Origin: VYDC01 sp963667515
Lineage (GTDB): Bacteria; Chloroflexota; Dehalococcoidia; UBA2979
Length of the DNA: 64,000 nt
NCBI GenBank assembly: GCA_963667515.2
Contig: CAXXXY010000008.1
Coordinates: 186,001 to 250,000, forward strand
Direction of reading: 5' to 3'
Position numbers and translations under genes: made by a program. Positions within the stretch are counted from its first letter, which is position 1, and each line of letters opens with the position of its first letter. Positions 1-8,451 of this stretch are shown in pieces. The notes beneath the pieces are model-generated. The model saw only the letters and a list, made by a program, of their open reading frames with translations, was not told the origin of the DNA and did not search any database.

Positions 1-1
1 G

Positions 2-484
2 CGCATCACCAGCAACATCCGTGAGCAGAAGGGCTACACCTACTCGCCGCGCAGCACCGTCTCCGCGCGCCGCGGCGGCACGTACTGGCTGGAGACCGCC
101 GACGTCACCACCGCGGTGACCGGCGCCTCGCTGACGGAGATCTTCGGCGAGATCGAGCGCCTGCGCGCCGAGCCGCCGCCCGCCGAGGAGCTGGCCGGCA
201 TCCAGAACTACGTGGCGGGCGTGCAGCTGATGCGCGGCGCGACGGCGCCGTGTCTGATCGGCGTGCTCTCCTTCCTCGACTTGCACGGCCTGGATGAGGC
301 GTGGGCGCAGTCCTTCGTGGAGCGCGTCTACGCCGTGACGCCCGCCGAGCTGCAGCGCGTCGTCGTCCTGCACCTGCGGCCCGACGAGATGACGATCGCC
401 GTCGCCGGTGACGCGCGCGAGATCGAGGAGCAGCTCGCGCCCTTCGGACGCATCGAGCGCGACCCCGAGGCCGAGCAGGCTTAG
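2..484 (+). CDS. M16 family metallopeptidase, C-terminal fragment cut by the window edge
   Basis: The frame is open from base 2 to the TAG at 482-484. It encodes the last ~160 residues of a pitrilysin/processing-peptidase-like (M16) protein. The opening residues contain NIREQKGYTYSPRS, the conserved element of the second, catalytically inactive M16 domain that closes over the active site. The zinc-binding HxxEH motif would lie upstream, outside the window. These proteases degrade or process peptides and often occur as tandem pairs. The family assignment rests on this motif and on the helical C-terminal pattern; substrate and partner cannot be judged from the fragment. Confidence 0.8.
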   Translation, partial: RITSNIREQKGYTYSPRSTVSARRGGTYWLETADVTTAVTGASLTEIFGEIERLRAEPPPAEELAGIQNYVAGVQLMRGATAPCLIGVLSFLDLHGLDEAWAQSFVERVYAVTPAELQRVVVLHLRPDEMTIAVAGDAREIEEQLAPFGRIERDPEAEQA

Positions 485-551
485 CGCGCCGGGCGAGCCG
501 GAGGCAGGCGCGGCAGCCCTCGACGACGGAGCCACGCAGAACGGAGCCGCG

Positions 552-1124
552 ATGTCCGACCCCGCAGGCCACGCGCCCCAACCGGACGCGACCCCCCACC
601 GCGAGAAGAGCCACGACGAGCTCATCGGCGAGGCGATGCACGAGCTGCCGTACGGCATCTATATCGTCGGCTCGGTGCGCGACGGCGAGCCCAACGGGAT
701 GATCGCGGACTGGGTGATGCAGCTCTCCTTCCGGCCGCGGCTGCTGGGCGTGGCCTTCGAGCGCAGCTCGTACAGCCTGGAGAGCATCCGGCGGAACCGC
801 GCCTTCACCGTGAGCCTGCTGGCGGAGGACGGGATGGCGCTGGCGGCGCGCTTCCTGCAGCCGCGTGACGGCGCGAAGATCCGCGGCCGCAGCGAGCAGG
901 CGCAGGCGGCGGTGCACCGCAAGCTCGAGGGCGTGGAGCACGGCACTGACGCGCGCGGCTGCCCGCTCCTGGACGCGGCGCTCGCGGTGTACGAGTGCGA
1001 GGCGGAGCAGTTCGTCGACGCCGGCGACCACGAGCTCGTGATCGGCCGCGTGCTCGACGCTCGCGTGCTGCGCTCGGCGGAGCCGCTGACCTCGGTGCTC
1101 ACCGGCTGGAGCTACTCGGGCTGA
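552..1124 (+). CDS. Flavin reductase-like domain protein (FMN-binding split barrel)
   Basis: 190 residues. The start is ATG 552, preceded by a GGAG-like sequence; upstream in-frame codons overlap the previous gene. From about residue 30 the protein follows the flavin-reductase-like fold: an ELPYGIYIVGS segment, NGMIADWVMQLSFRPRLLGVAFE (FMN-phosphate region), then NRAFTVSLLAED. Members bind FMN and reduce free flavin or act as haem/flavin oxidoreductases. It lies 67 bp after the M16 gene and 80 bp before an IS481-type element. No partner monooxygenase is visible, so the substrate is unknown. Confidence 0.75.
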   Translation: MSDPAGHAPQPDATPHREKSHDELIGEAMHELPYGIYIVGSVRDGEPNGMIADWVMQLSFRPRLLGVAFERSSYSLESIRRNRAFTVSLLAEDGMALAARFLQPRDGAKIRGRSEQAQAAVHRKLEGVEHGTDARGCPLLDAALAVYECEAEQFVDAGDHELVIGRVLDARVLRSAEPLTSVLTGWSYSG

Positions 1125-1210
1125 GGGCCGCCCCCACCGGGGCACGCTCGCCGATCCCCGGCGCGCCGCCGGGAGCGGGGCGGCGCGAGGAGCGACGGGC
1201 GGCGGCTAGC

Positions 1211-2260
1211 TGTAGTTCCCACGTAGGTTGTTGAGAGGATGAGGGGCCTCGCCCGCTGCTGTGTGTGACAGCACGGCAGTAGCGAGGAGAGGACACCCTC
1301 ATGGCCCATCGTAACGCGCGGCTGACGCCGCTGACCCGACTCGAGCTCGTGCGGGAAGTGGACGCCGGCTGGCCCCAGGCTGAGGTCGCTCGCCACTTCC
1401 GCGTCTCCCGCCACACCGTTGCCAAGTGGCTGGGGCGCTTCCGGGCGGAGGGAGCGGCAGGGCTCGAGGACCGCAGCTCCGCCCCGCGCGCGCATCCCCG
1501 GCGCACGCCGCCCGAGCTGGAGCGACGCATCTGCGCCGTGCGACGCACGCAGGGATTCGGGCCGCATCGCATCCAGTGGGCGCTCGGGGTCGCCCGCTCC
1601 ACGGTCTACGCCGTGCTGCGGCGCCGCGGCCTCAACCGGCTCGACCGCCTGCACCGCGTCACCCGGGAGCCGGTCCGCTACGAGCACGACGCCCCCGGCG
1701 ACCTGCTGCATCTCGACGTGAAGAAGCTCGGGCGCGTCCCCGAGGGCGGCGGCAAGCGAATGGCGCCTGGCTTCGCCGAGACGCGCTCCGGGCCGCATTC
1801 GCGGCGTTCGCTGGGGCTGGAGTACCTACACGTCGCCGTCGACGACCACAGCCGTTACGCCTACGTCTCCGTCCTGCCCGACGAGCGTGGCGCGAGCTGC
1901 GCCGCCTTCCTCGAGCAGGCGCTCGCGGCCTTCCGCCGGCGTGGCGTGCGCGTGCGCCGGGTCCTGACCGACAACGCGAAGGCCTACACCGTCGCCCGCA
2001 GCTTCCACGGCGCCGCCGCTGCCGCAGACGTGCGGCTGTCGCACACACGGCCCTACCGCCCGCAGACGAACGGCAAAGCCGAGCGTTTCATCCAGATCCT
2101 GCAGAACGAGTGGGCCTACGCCCGCCCCTACCGCTCCAACGCCGAGCGGCTGCGCCAGCTCCCACGCTGGCTCTACCGCTACAATCACCGCCGACCGCAC
2201 GGCGGCGTCGGCGGGGCCGTCCCCGCCTCCCGCCTGTGAACAACCTTCCTGGGTAGTACA
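1211..2260 (+). mobile_element. IS481-family insertion sequence, copy 1
   Basis: 1050 bp with imperfect terminal inverted repeats: the left end starts TGTAGTTCCCACGTAGGTTG, and the right end, read inwards, starts TGTACTACCCAGGAAGGTTG. Over 28 bp the consensus ends agree at 23 positions. The 6-bp direct repeats GCTAGC at 1205-1210 and 2261-2266 are the target duplication. The IS481 family is known to use NCTAGN targets (established for Bordetella IS481). The right-hand copy supplies the TAG stop (minus strand) of the adjacent epimerase gene. A 6-bp stem-loop (1257-1273) lies between the left end and the transposase. The left end has one change (TTGAGAGG instead of TTGACAGG) relative to most copies. 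Confidence 0.95.
1301..2239 (+). CDS. IS481 family transposase (copy 1, consensus sequence)
   Basis: 312 residues. An N-terminal helix-turn-helix region (about 10-50, with the VARHFRVSRHTVAKW recognition helices) is followed by a second HTH-like linker (70-110) and an rve/DDE integrase core (about 125-300). The catalytic triad is visible as D139 (LLHLDVKKLG), D224 (VLTDNAKAY) and E261 (NGKAERFIQ). ATG 1301 follows a GAGGAGAGG ribosome-binding site. The protein cuts and joins the element ends. Its sequence is identical to the copy 4 protein and matches the consensus of the six copies, so this is probably the functional form. Confidence 0.95.
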   Translation: MAHRNARLTPLTRLELVREVDAGWPQAEVARHFRVSRHTVAKWLGRFRAEGAAGLEDRSSAPRAHPRRTPPELERRICAVRRTQGFGPHRIQWALGVARSTVYAVLRRRGLNRLDRLHRVTREPVRYEHDAPGDLLHLDVKKLGRVPEGGGKRMAPGFAETRSGPHSRRSLGLEYLHVAVDDHSRYAYVSVLPDERGASCAAFLEQALAAFRRRGVRVRRVLTDNAKAYTVARSFHGAAAAADVRLSHTRPYRPQTNGKAERFIQILQNEWAYARPYRSNAERLRQLPRWLYRYNHRRPHGGVGGAVPASRL

Positions 2261-2261
2261 G

Positions 2262-3350
2262 CTAGCGCGCGGCACCCTCCTCGGCGGCCGTCTTCACGGC
2301 GGTGAGCCGCGGCCGGCGGTCGGCGCGCCCGCGGTACTCGGAGACGTAGGCGTCCATCGTCGAGGTGATGAGGTCGTCGAGCGACCAGCGCGGCTCCCAG
2401 TCCAGCAGCTCGCGGGCCTTGCGCACGTCGGGGATGCGGCGGTCGCAGTCCTCGTAGCCCTCGCCGAAGAACTCGCGCGCCGTCACGTCGACGACGGCGG
2501 GGAGGGTCGCGGTGCCGTCCCAGTGCTGCTCGCGGTAGCAGTCGATCATGATGTTCGCGAAGCCCGCGACCGAGGTCTCGTTCGCCGGGTTGCCGATGTT
2601 GAAGATCTGCCGCGAGGTGCGGCCCGTGTCATCCAGGATCATGCGCCCCACCGCCTCGGCGGCGTCGTCGATGTAGATGAAGGTGCGCTGCGCGCGTCCC
2701 CCGTCCACCAGCGAGATCTGCGTCCCGTGCAGCAGCGCGTCCATGAAGTGGGCGAACATCCGCGGCGAGTCATCGCCGCGGTCGGACGGCAGCTCGTCGA
2801 AGCGCGGGCCGATCCAGTTGAAGGGCCGCACGATCGTGTAGTCCAGCCCGGAGGAGAGCCCGTAGGCGTGGATGGCGCGCTCCAGCAGGTGCTTGCTCGC
2901 CGCGTAGATCCAGCGCGTCTTGGTGACGGGACCCGCGATCAGTTGGGTGGTGTCCTCGGACATCGTGATGTCGGCGGTGGCCATCGCCTCGGGCGAGATC
3001 AGGCCCTCGGGCACGAGCGAGAGCCAGGTCGGCCCGTAGACCTCGCAGGTGGAGAACTGGATCAGCCGCGTCTTGCGCGTCGCGCACTCCTGTGCCACGC
3101 GCAGGTTCTCCAGGAAGTCGAGCTCGAAGACGTGCAGCGGGTCCTTGGTGTAGACGAGCGGGTTGGCGATCGCGACGAGGTCCACGACGACGTCGGAGGA
3201 GTCGATCAGGCGCTGCGTCAGCTCGCGGTCGTACTGGAGGTCGCTGTTGTAGTAGGTGAAGCGCGGCTCATCCAGCAGGTGGCGGATCTTGGCGTGGTTG
3301 ATGTCGGTGCCGATCACCTCCACGTCCGAGTTCTCGAGCAGCCACTCCAC
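2262..3350 (-). CDS. ArnA-C-terminal-like UDP-glucuronate decarboxylase (UDP-4-keto-pentose/UDP-xylose synthase type)
   Basis: Extended short-chain dehydrogenase closely following the C-terminal domain of ArnA: LVAIANPLVYTKDPLHVFEL, FSTCEVYG, GPVTKTRWIYAASK, RPFNWIGPR and a C-terminal GEGYEDCDRR. The catalytic YxxxK is in WIYAASK, and the Glu of STCEVYG and the late Arg (DCDRR) are the residues ArnA uses for decarboxylation. It oxidises and decarboxylates UDP-glucuronate, fitting the UDP-glucose dehydrogenase two genes upstream. There is no formyltransferase domain. The first canonical start is GTG 3350, but the frame continues upstream with LLGAGGFIGSHL (codons to ~3392), the NAD-binding motif, without any ATG/GTG/TTG. 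The true start is therefore non-canonical or hidden by an error. The stop TAG lies in the IS target duplication. Confidence 0.85.
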   Translation of the reverse strand: MEWLLENSDVEVIGTDINHAKIRHLLDEPRFTYYNSDLQYDRELTQRLIDSSDVVVDLVAIANPLVYTKDPLHVFELDFLENLRVAQECATRKTRLIQFSTCEVYGPTWLSLVPEGLISPEAMATADITMSEDTTQLIAGPVTKTRWIYAASKHLLERAIHAYGLSSGLDYTIVRPFNWIGPRFDELPSDRGDDSPRMFAHFMDALLHGTQISLVDGGRAQRTFIYIDDAAEAVGRMILDDTGRTSRQIFNIGNPANETSVAGFANIMIDCYREQHWDGTATLPAVVDVTAREFFGEGYEDCDRRIPDVRKARELLDWEPRWSLDDLITSTMDAYVSEYRGRADRRPRLTAVKTAAEEGAAR

Positions 3351-3505
3351 GAGGTGCGAGCCGATGAAGCCGCCGGCGCCCAGCAGGCAGACCTGGCGCG
3401 CCCCTCCGTTGCGTGTCGACCGACCAGCTACGTTCGCCTATTTCCCGCCCCGCGGTCGGGGGATTCGTCCGCTGGTCCTGGATCCTCGTCGCCCGCGCGG
3501 TGCCG

Positions 3506-4207
3506 CTAGTAGGACCCGCGCGCGAACAGCACCGTCGGGACGGTGCGAAGCATGATAGCGAGGTCTCGGCGCAGGCTGACGGTGCGCAGGTAGTCCACGT
3601 CCAGCCCCACCATCTCCTCGAAGTCGTGCGCGTCGCGCGCGGTCACCTGCCACAGGCCGGTCAGCCCGGGCACGCCGGCGAGCCGCGCGTAGTGTCGATC
3701 CTCGTAGTGCTCCACCTCGGCGGGGATCGGCGGCCGCGGGCCCACGAGGCTCATCTGGCCGCGCAGCATGTTCCACAGCTGCGGCAGCTCGTCCATGCTC
3801 GTCTTGCGCAGCAGCCGGCCCACGCGGGTCACGCGCGGGTCGCGCCGCAGCTTGAAGATGTGGCCCTGCGCCTCGTTGTCCGCCATCAGCCGGGCCCGCT
3901 GCGCGTCCGCGTCCGCGCGCATGGAGCGGAACTTCCAGCAGGTGAAGTAGCGCCCGCCGCGTCCCACGCGGGTGTGCCGATAGAGCGGCCCACCGGGGCT
4001 GTCGAGGACGATCGCGAGCGCGATCACCGCGAGCGCCGGCAGCAGCAGCACCAGCAGCACCGTGGCGCCGACGATGTCGATGGAGCGCTTCCAGACCGGG
4101 ATGCGCAGCGCCGGGACATCGATCGCGATGCGGTCCGCGGCCGCGCGCGGCGCGGCGGCGGCGGCGGCTACCCGCTCCTGCGAGCGGAGCGTGGGGCCCG
4201 CGGTCAC
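3506..4207 (-). CDS. Undecaprenyl-phosphate sugar phosphotransferase (initiating glycosyltransferase, short form)
   Basis: 233 residues. One N-terminal membrane segment (WKRSIDIVGATVLLVLLL, about residues 30-55) is followed by the bacterial sugar-transferase catalytic domain with KFRSM, TSMDELPQLWNML, SLVGPRPP and GLTGLWQV. It transfers a sugar-1-phosphate from a UDP-sugar to undecaprenyl phosphate at the inner face of the membrane, the first step of exopolysaccharide repeat-unit assembly. It lacks the long N-terminal membrane domain of WbaP-like enzymes, so it is the PglC-like short type. GTG 4207 overlaps the TGA of the upstream dehydrogenase (GTGA), which implies translational coupling. 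Confidence 0.9.
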   Translation of the reverse strand: MTAGPTLRSQERVAAAAAAPRAAADRIAIDVPALRIPVWKRSIDIVGATVLLVLLLPALAVIALAIVLDSPGGPLYRHTRVGRGGRYFTCWKFRSMRADADAQRARLMADNEAQGHIFKLRRDPRVTRVGRLLRKTSMDELPQLWNMLRGQMSLVGPRPPIPAEVEHYEDRHYARLAGVPGLTGLWQVTARDAHDFEEMVGLDVDYLRTVSLRRDLAIMLRTVPTVLFARGSY

Positions 4208-5674
4208 GCCGGGATCCCGCCGTTGCGGACCGCGCCGCCCGCGCTCAGCGCCCGTGCGGGCGCAGCCGCGGGAGTCATCGCCGCGGCACCGATGGGCGCG
4301 GGGACGGGGGCGGGCGCCGCGATCGGCGCGGCGATCGCGGGCCCGGCCGGCATCGCGCCGCGCCCGCGCAGGGCGGCCGGGACGTGCTCCGCGTGGGGAC
4401 GACCCACGCAGCGGTACTCGAAGTCGGCGCGGCGCGCCGCCTCCGGGTCGAGGAAGTTGCGCGCGTCGATGATCGTGCGGCGCTCCATGACGGCGCCCAC
4501 GTGGCCCAGCGGCAGCTCGCGGAACTCCGGCCACTCCGTGCCGAGGATCAGCGCGTGCGCGCCGCGGGCGCCCGCGAGCACGTCGGCGGCGACCTCGATC
4601 CCCGGGTACTCGGAGGCGATGCGCGCAGCCGGCACCACCGGGTCGAAGACGCAGACCTCGGCGCCCTCCATCAGCAGCAGCTCGGCGAGCTCGAGCGCCG
4701 GCGAGAAGCGGGTGTCGTCCGTGTGCGGCTTGAACGAGGCGCCCAGCACCAGCACGCGCCGCCCCTCCAGCCCGCCCAGGGTCTCGCGCACCTTCTGCAC
4801 CATGCGGCGGCGCTGGTCGGCGTTGATCTCCATCACCGAGCGCAGGAGCTGCGGGTGCGTGCCCTGCACGGCCGCCATGTGCGCCAGCGACTGCGTGTCC
4901 TTGGGGAAGCAGCTGCCGCCCCAGCCGAGCCCCGCGCGCAGGAAGTCGCGGCCGATGCGCGCGTCGGAGCCCATGCCCTCGGCGACCAGCTCTACGTCGG
5001 CGCCGAGGCTCTCGCAGATCGCCGCCATCTCGTTGATGAAGGAGATCTTCGTGGCGAGAAAGGCGTTGGAGGCGTACTTGATCATCTCTGCGGTGCGGAT
5101 GCCCGTGCGCTGCACGGGCGCGCCCAGCTGCTCGTAGAGGGCGGCCGATGGCCTGCGGGTCCGCCCCGCCCAGCACCACGCGCGACGGCTCCATGAAGTT
5201 GCGGACGGCCGAGCCCTCCTGCAGGAACTCCGGGTTGGAGACCACGCTGACCACGCGCCCGCCGAAGCGCCGCGCCATCCCTTCCACCAGTTCGCCCGTG
5301 CCGATCGGCACCGTGCTCTTGTTGACGATGACGGCGCCTGGCCGCAGCCGCGGCGCCAGCGCGCGGATCGCGCCGCGCACCGCGCGCAGGTCGGCCGCGC
5401 CGTCACGCGAGGGCGGTGTCTGTACCGCGATGAAGACGACATCCGCCGCCACGGGGTACGGGTACTCGTCGTAGAAGTGCAGCCGGCCCGAGTCGCGGCC
5501 GCGCGCGAGCATCTCGTCCAGGCCGGGCTCGTGGATCGGCGTGCAGCCCTCGCGCAGCAGCGCGATCTTCGCGGCGTCCACGTCGATGCAATGCACGTCG
5601 TGGCCGAGTTCCGCGAAGCACGCGGCGGAGACCAGACCCACGTACCCGCAGCCGATGACCGCGACGTCCGCCAC
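4204..5674 (-). pseudogene. UDP-glucose 6-dehydrogenase with a single +1 frameshift
   Basis: The N-terminal half (VAVIGCGYVGLVSAACFAEL, NAD-binding; VSNPEFLQEGSAV) and the C-terminal half (TAEMIKYASNAFLATK, GWGGSCFPKDT with the catalytic Cys, GASFKPHTDDTR) are complete but in two frames. The switch is near 5140-5150, where an extra G separates ADPQAI from AALYEQLGAP. The length, 1471 bp, is one base more than a multiple of three. The enzyme converts UDP-glucose to UDP-glucuronate, the substrate of the ArnA-like enzyme downstream. The C-terminus carries a Pro/Ala-rich tail (about 60 residues) not typical of the family. GTG 5674 is preceded by GGCGGAGG. An 11-bp repeat operator lies 64 bp upstream. 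Either a sequencing insertion or a real inactivating mutation is possible. Confidence 0.85.
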
Positions 5675-5737
5675 GAAGTGCCTCCGCCCATCGTCCCGCG
5701 GGTGTCGCGGGTCTAGTCGGCATGGTGCCGGCGCGGC

Positions 5738-5775
5738 GTTGATCGGCCGTTGACCGGCCGTGACCCTCGGGTCTG
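5738..5775. promoter_or_regulatory. Operator A: four half-sites with 11-bp period upstream of UDP-glucose dehydrogenase
   Basis: On the plus strand GTTGA (5738), GTTGA (5749), GTGAC (5760) and GTCTG (5771) follow each other at exactly 11 bp. The dehydrogenase starts 64 bp away on the minus strand. Direct repeats with helical spacing are typical of PhoB/OmpR-type regulator sites. The link to the local regulators is inference. Confidence 0.55.
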
Positions 5776-5792
5776 GGCGAGCGCCCTCGGCG

Positions 5793-6527
5793 CTAGGGGG
5801 CGGCCTCGGCGGGGCCGCTGGGCGGCGCGCTGCGGCCGCCCGGGCGCAGACGCAGGCGCAGGCAGGCCGGCGCCACGCGCGCCAGCGTCGGGATGTCGTG
5901 CAGCAGGTAGCGGCGCCACAGCCGGCGCGGCTCCTGCACCAGGCGCATCGCCCACTCCATGCCCAACGCCTGCACCCAGCGCGGCGCGCGGCGCGTGCGC
6001 CCCGCGTAGAAATCGAGCGTGCCGCCGACGCCGATCCACACGGCCCCCGGCGCCGCGTCGAAGTAGCGGGCGATCAGCCGCTCCTGCTTGGGGCAGCCCA
6101 GCGCCACCAGCACCAGCTCCGGGTTCGCCGCGGCGACGCGCGCGCGCTCCTCGGACTCCTCCTCCGCGGTCAGCTCGCGGAAGGGCGGGGGGATCTGCTC
6201 CACCACCGTTGCGCCGGGGAAGCTCGACTCGATGCGTGCGCGGGCGCGGTCGGCCACCTCGGGCGCGCCGCCGTAGAGGACGATGCGCACCCCGCCGCGC
6301 TCGGCGCCGGCGGCGCAGAGCTGCCCCACGAAGTCGACGCCGGGGACGCGCTGCACGCGGCCCGCCCCCACCAGCCGCGCCAGCCACACGACCGGCGCCC
6401 CGTCCGCGACCACGAGGTGGGAGCGGCGCAGCAGCTGCGCCAGCCGGGAGTCGCGGCGCGCGATGGCGAGGAAGTCGAGGTTGGCGGTGGCGACGCGGGC
6501 GCCGCGGCGCTCCTTCATCGCGTCCAC
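5793..6527 (-). CDS. WecG/TagA/CpsF family glycosyltransferase
   Basis: The protein carries the family's diagnostic blocks: TANLDFL, VVADGAPVVWLARL, VPGVDFV, ELVLVALGCPKQERLI and GVGGTLDFYAGRTRRAPRW. Members move N-acetylmannosamine(uronate) or related sugars onto lipid-linked intermediates on the cytoplasmic face of the membrane. The first canonical start is GTG 6527 (244 residues), but the frame is open to 6659 and upstream codons read ARVGSVPIFDGGPGEALAYC, the usual N-terminal strand. About 25-40 residues are therefore missed because no ATG/GTG/TTG is in frame; ATG 6661-6663 is in another frame, so a small indel is one explanation. Second gene of the UDP-sugar set; a second family member is at 41.3 kb. 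Confidence 0.85.
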   Translation of the reverse strand: MDAMKERRGARVATANLDFLAIARRDSRLAQLLRRSHLVVADGAPVVWLARLVGAGRVQRVPGVDFVGQLCAAGAERGGVRIVLYGGAPEVADRARARIESSFPGATVVEQIPPPFRELTAEEESEERARVAAANPELVLVALGCPKQERLIARYFDAAPGAVWIGVGGTLDFYAGRTRRAPRWVQALGMEWAMRLVQEPRRLWRRYLLHDIPTLARVAPACLRLRLRPGGRSAPPSGPAEAAP

Positions 6528-6719
6528 GCAGTAGGCGAGGGCCTCGCCCGGTCCGCCGTCGAAGATGGGGACGGAGCCGACGCGCGCGTGCGGGAGCCCG
6601 GAGGCGGCCTCGCGCGGTGGCGCCGTCAGCGTCCTGGTGCGCCCCGCGGCGCCCGCACGTCATGCTCGCATCGCTCCCCCGCCCGCGCGTCGCGTGTCCG
6701 GCCAGCGTCGCGCGGCGCG

Positions 6720-6746
6720 GTGGACACGCCGTTGAGCGCGGGTGGG
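6720..6746. promoter_or_regulatory. Operator B: three 11-bp-spaced half-sites upstream of the wecG-like gene
   Basis: Plus strand GTGGA (6720), GTTGA (6731) and GTGGG (6742), in the same orientation and register as operator A, between the wecG-like gene and the response-regulator gene upstream of it. Confidence 0.45.
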
Positions 6747-6854
6747 CCCAGAGCGAGCGCACGAGCGGGTGCCGGGGCGAGAGTCGGAGGAGCCAGCGCC
6801 GGGGCGAGAGGAGAGCGAGCGGCGCGCGCTGCGCCGAGGCCGGGTGCGGGCCGG

Positions 6855-7541
6855 CTACTCCTCGGCGAGCTGCAGCACGTAGCCGAGCGAGTGGCGCGAG
6901 CGGATGTCGATGCCGGTGCCACCCGCCTCGCGCAGCTTGTGGCGCAGGTGCGAGATGTGCGTCTTCAGCAGGCTGGCGTCGGGCGGCTCGTGGCTGTCCC
7001 AGCCGAAGGAGAGCAGGCGCTCCGTGGAGGCGACGCGGCCGTGGTGCTCCACCAGGCAGTAGAGCAGCCGCAGCTCCAGCTTGGTCAGGCGCAGCTCCGT
7101 GCCGGCCTTCCACGCGGAGAAGCGGTCGAGGTCGATCTCGACGTCGCCGACGGTGATCGTGTCGCTGGTGGCGGCGCCGCCGGCGCCGCGGTTCGCCACG
7201 TGCATCTCGGCACGCAGGATCACCTCGTGCGGGTGGAAGGGCTTGCGGATCACGTCGCAGATGCCGGCCTTCAGCGCCATCAGCGGCGCTGGGTCCAGCA
7301 CGTGCTCCGAGGTGAGGAGCATCGGCGCGTCGGGGAAGCGCTCGCGCAGCGGGTCGAGGTTGCGCAGGCTCCGGTCGTCGATCTTGTCGAGCGCGACGAT
7401 GCTTGCGGCGGGCGGGAACGGGAGGCGCTCGGGCAGCTGCTGGCCGGCCGTGACCACGAAGGACTTGTGCCCCCGGCGGCGCGCGACGAAGGCGAGCAGG
7501 TGCGCCGTCAGCTCGTCGGGCTCAATGATCGCCAGGTGCAT
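6855..7541 (-). CDS. Response regulator-like protein with OmpR-type DNA-binding domain (atypical receiver)
   Basis: 228 residues from ATG 7541. The N-terminal 110 residues resemble a receiver domain, but the acidic pocket is degenerate: MHLAIIEPDEL at strand 1 and SIVALDKIDD where the phosphoacceptor strand would be. The switch Lys is kept in RKPFHPHEV. A winged-helix effector (about 120-228) has the OmpR features LRLTKLELRLLYCLV, LLKTHISHLRHKL and RSRHSLGYVL. It lies 44 bp downstream of a canonical regulator with the same effector architecture, so it is likely a partner or paralogue. It probably binds promoters of the polysaccharide genes; phosphorylation is uncertain. Confidence 0.85.
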   Translation of the reverse strand: MHLAIIEPDELTAHLLAFVARRRGHKSFVVTAGQQLPERLPFPPAASIVALDKIDDRSLRNLDPLRERFPDAPMLLTSEHVLDPAPLMALKAGICDVIRKPFHPHEVILRAEMHVANRGAGGAATSDTITVGDVEIDLDRFSAWKAGTELRLTKLELRLLYCLVEHHGRVASTERLLSFGWDSHEPPDASLLKTHISHLRHKLREAGGTGIDIRSRHSLGYVLQLAEE

Positions 7542-7585
7542 GTCTCTCGCCTTCGCCGTCACGCCGCGCGCGGGCGCGGGCGTGG

Positions 7586-8278
7586 CTATCGGGTGGCCAG
7601 CGCGTAGCCCACCCCGTGCACAGTGCGGATCGTCTCGTTCCGGTCGCCGGCCTTGCGTAGCTTGCGGCGGATCGAGCTGATGTGACCCTTCAGCAGCGTG
7701 CCGTCCTTCATGTTCGTGTAGCCCCAGATCCGCTCGTTCAGGTAGGCGTGCGACAGCACCTGCCCGGGGACGGCGGCCAGCTCCCTTAGAATGTCGAACT
7801 CCAGCCGCGTGCACTTGAGGTCTGAGGCGTCGAGATACGCCACGTGGGCGTGATCGTCGAACTCGACGCCGTCGCCGGCGATGCCGTCCGCAGGGCGCTG
7901 CGGCTCGCCCTGGTCGGTGGTGGCGCGGCGCGCGACGGCGCGGATGCGCGCCAGTAACTTGTGCGGGTGAAAGGGCTTCGTGATGTAGTCGTCGCCGCCG
8001 GCGTCGAGCGCCGCCACGACGTCGCCCGCGCGATCGAGGCTCGAGAGGAAGACGATCGGCAGGTCGGGGCGCGCCTCGCGCAGCGCGCGGCTCACGTCGA
8101 TCCCGGAGCCGTCCGGCAGCATCACGTCCAGCACCGCGAGGTCCGGGAAGCCCTGCCGCGTGAACCGCAGCGCCCCGTTCACGGTGCCCGCGATGACCAC
8201 GTCGTGGGACTCACGCCGCAGCGTCTCCGCGATGATCTCCGCGTAGTCCTCGTCGTCTTCGGTGAGCAGGACCAGCAT
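7586..8278 (-). CDS. OmpR/PhoB-family response regulator
   Basis: 230 residues from ATG 8278. The receiver domain has the acidic pair in LVLLTEDDEDY, phosphoacceptor D51 in LAVLDVMLPDGSG and the switch Lys K101 in ITKPFHPHKLL. The C-terminal winged helix (about 135-228) has KCTRLEFDILRELA, HAYLNERIWGY, GHISSIRRKLRK and TVHGVGYAL. It is likely phosphorylated by the histidine kinase encoded just upstream, from which an IS481 insertion now separates it. Its own promoter region carries operator C, so autoregulation is possible. Confidence 0.92.
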   Translation of the reverse strand: MLVLLTEDDEDYAEIIAETLRRESHDVVIAGTVNGALRFTRQGFPDLAVLDVMLPDGSGIDVSRALREARPDLPIVFLSSLDRAGDVVAALDAGGDDYITKPFHPHKLLARIRAVARRATTDQGEPQRPADGIAGDGVEFDDHAHVAYLDASDLKCTRLEFDILRELAAVPGQVLSHAYLNERIWGYTNMKDGTLLKGHISSIRRKLRKAGDRNETIRTVHGVGYALATR

Positions 8279-8345
8279 CCGCGCCTCCTACGTGCAGGCT
8301 CCCGACGCGTCCGTCGAGGTCGTCGATGGAGGTTCGCTCGTGGCG

Positions 8346-8383
8346 GTTGACGGGCCGTTGCGTCGTCGTGGTCGAGGCGTCCG
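8346..8383. promoter_or_regulatory. Operator C: four 11-bp-spaced half-sites upstream of the response regulator
   Basis: Plus strand GTTGA (8346), GTTGC (8357), GTGGT (8368) and GTCCG (8379), exact 11-bp steps, starting 68 bp upstream of the regulator's ATG. This suggests autoregulation if the regulator binds these repeats. Confidence 0.5.
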
Positions 8384-8451
8384 CGACGCGCCCGCCCTCC
8401 ACGGCCGCTCGACCCGGCGGCAGCGCGACCGCAGGCGGGGGAGGCGCTAGG

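Noticed and set aside
105..1145. Long Arg/Ala-rich open frames opposite real genes throughout the window
   Set aside because: They lie antisense to, or in alternate frames of, genes with clear family motifs, and show the Arg/Ala/Pro-rich composition expected from GC-rich codons read in the wrong frame.
1257..1273. Stem-loop upstream of the transposase as a possible riboswitch or attenuator
   Set aside because: It is a 6-bp stem with a 5-base loop, shared by all copies, too small to assign a function beyond IS structure.
1112..1798. Open frames antisense to each IS481 transposase (about 120-280 residues, repeated at every copy)
   Set aside because: They recur only because the IS is repeated; no motif or ribosome-binding site supports them, and the sense frame has an intact DDE transposase.
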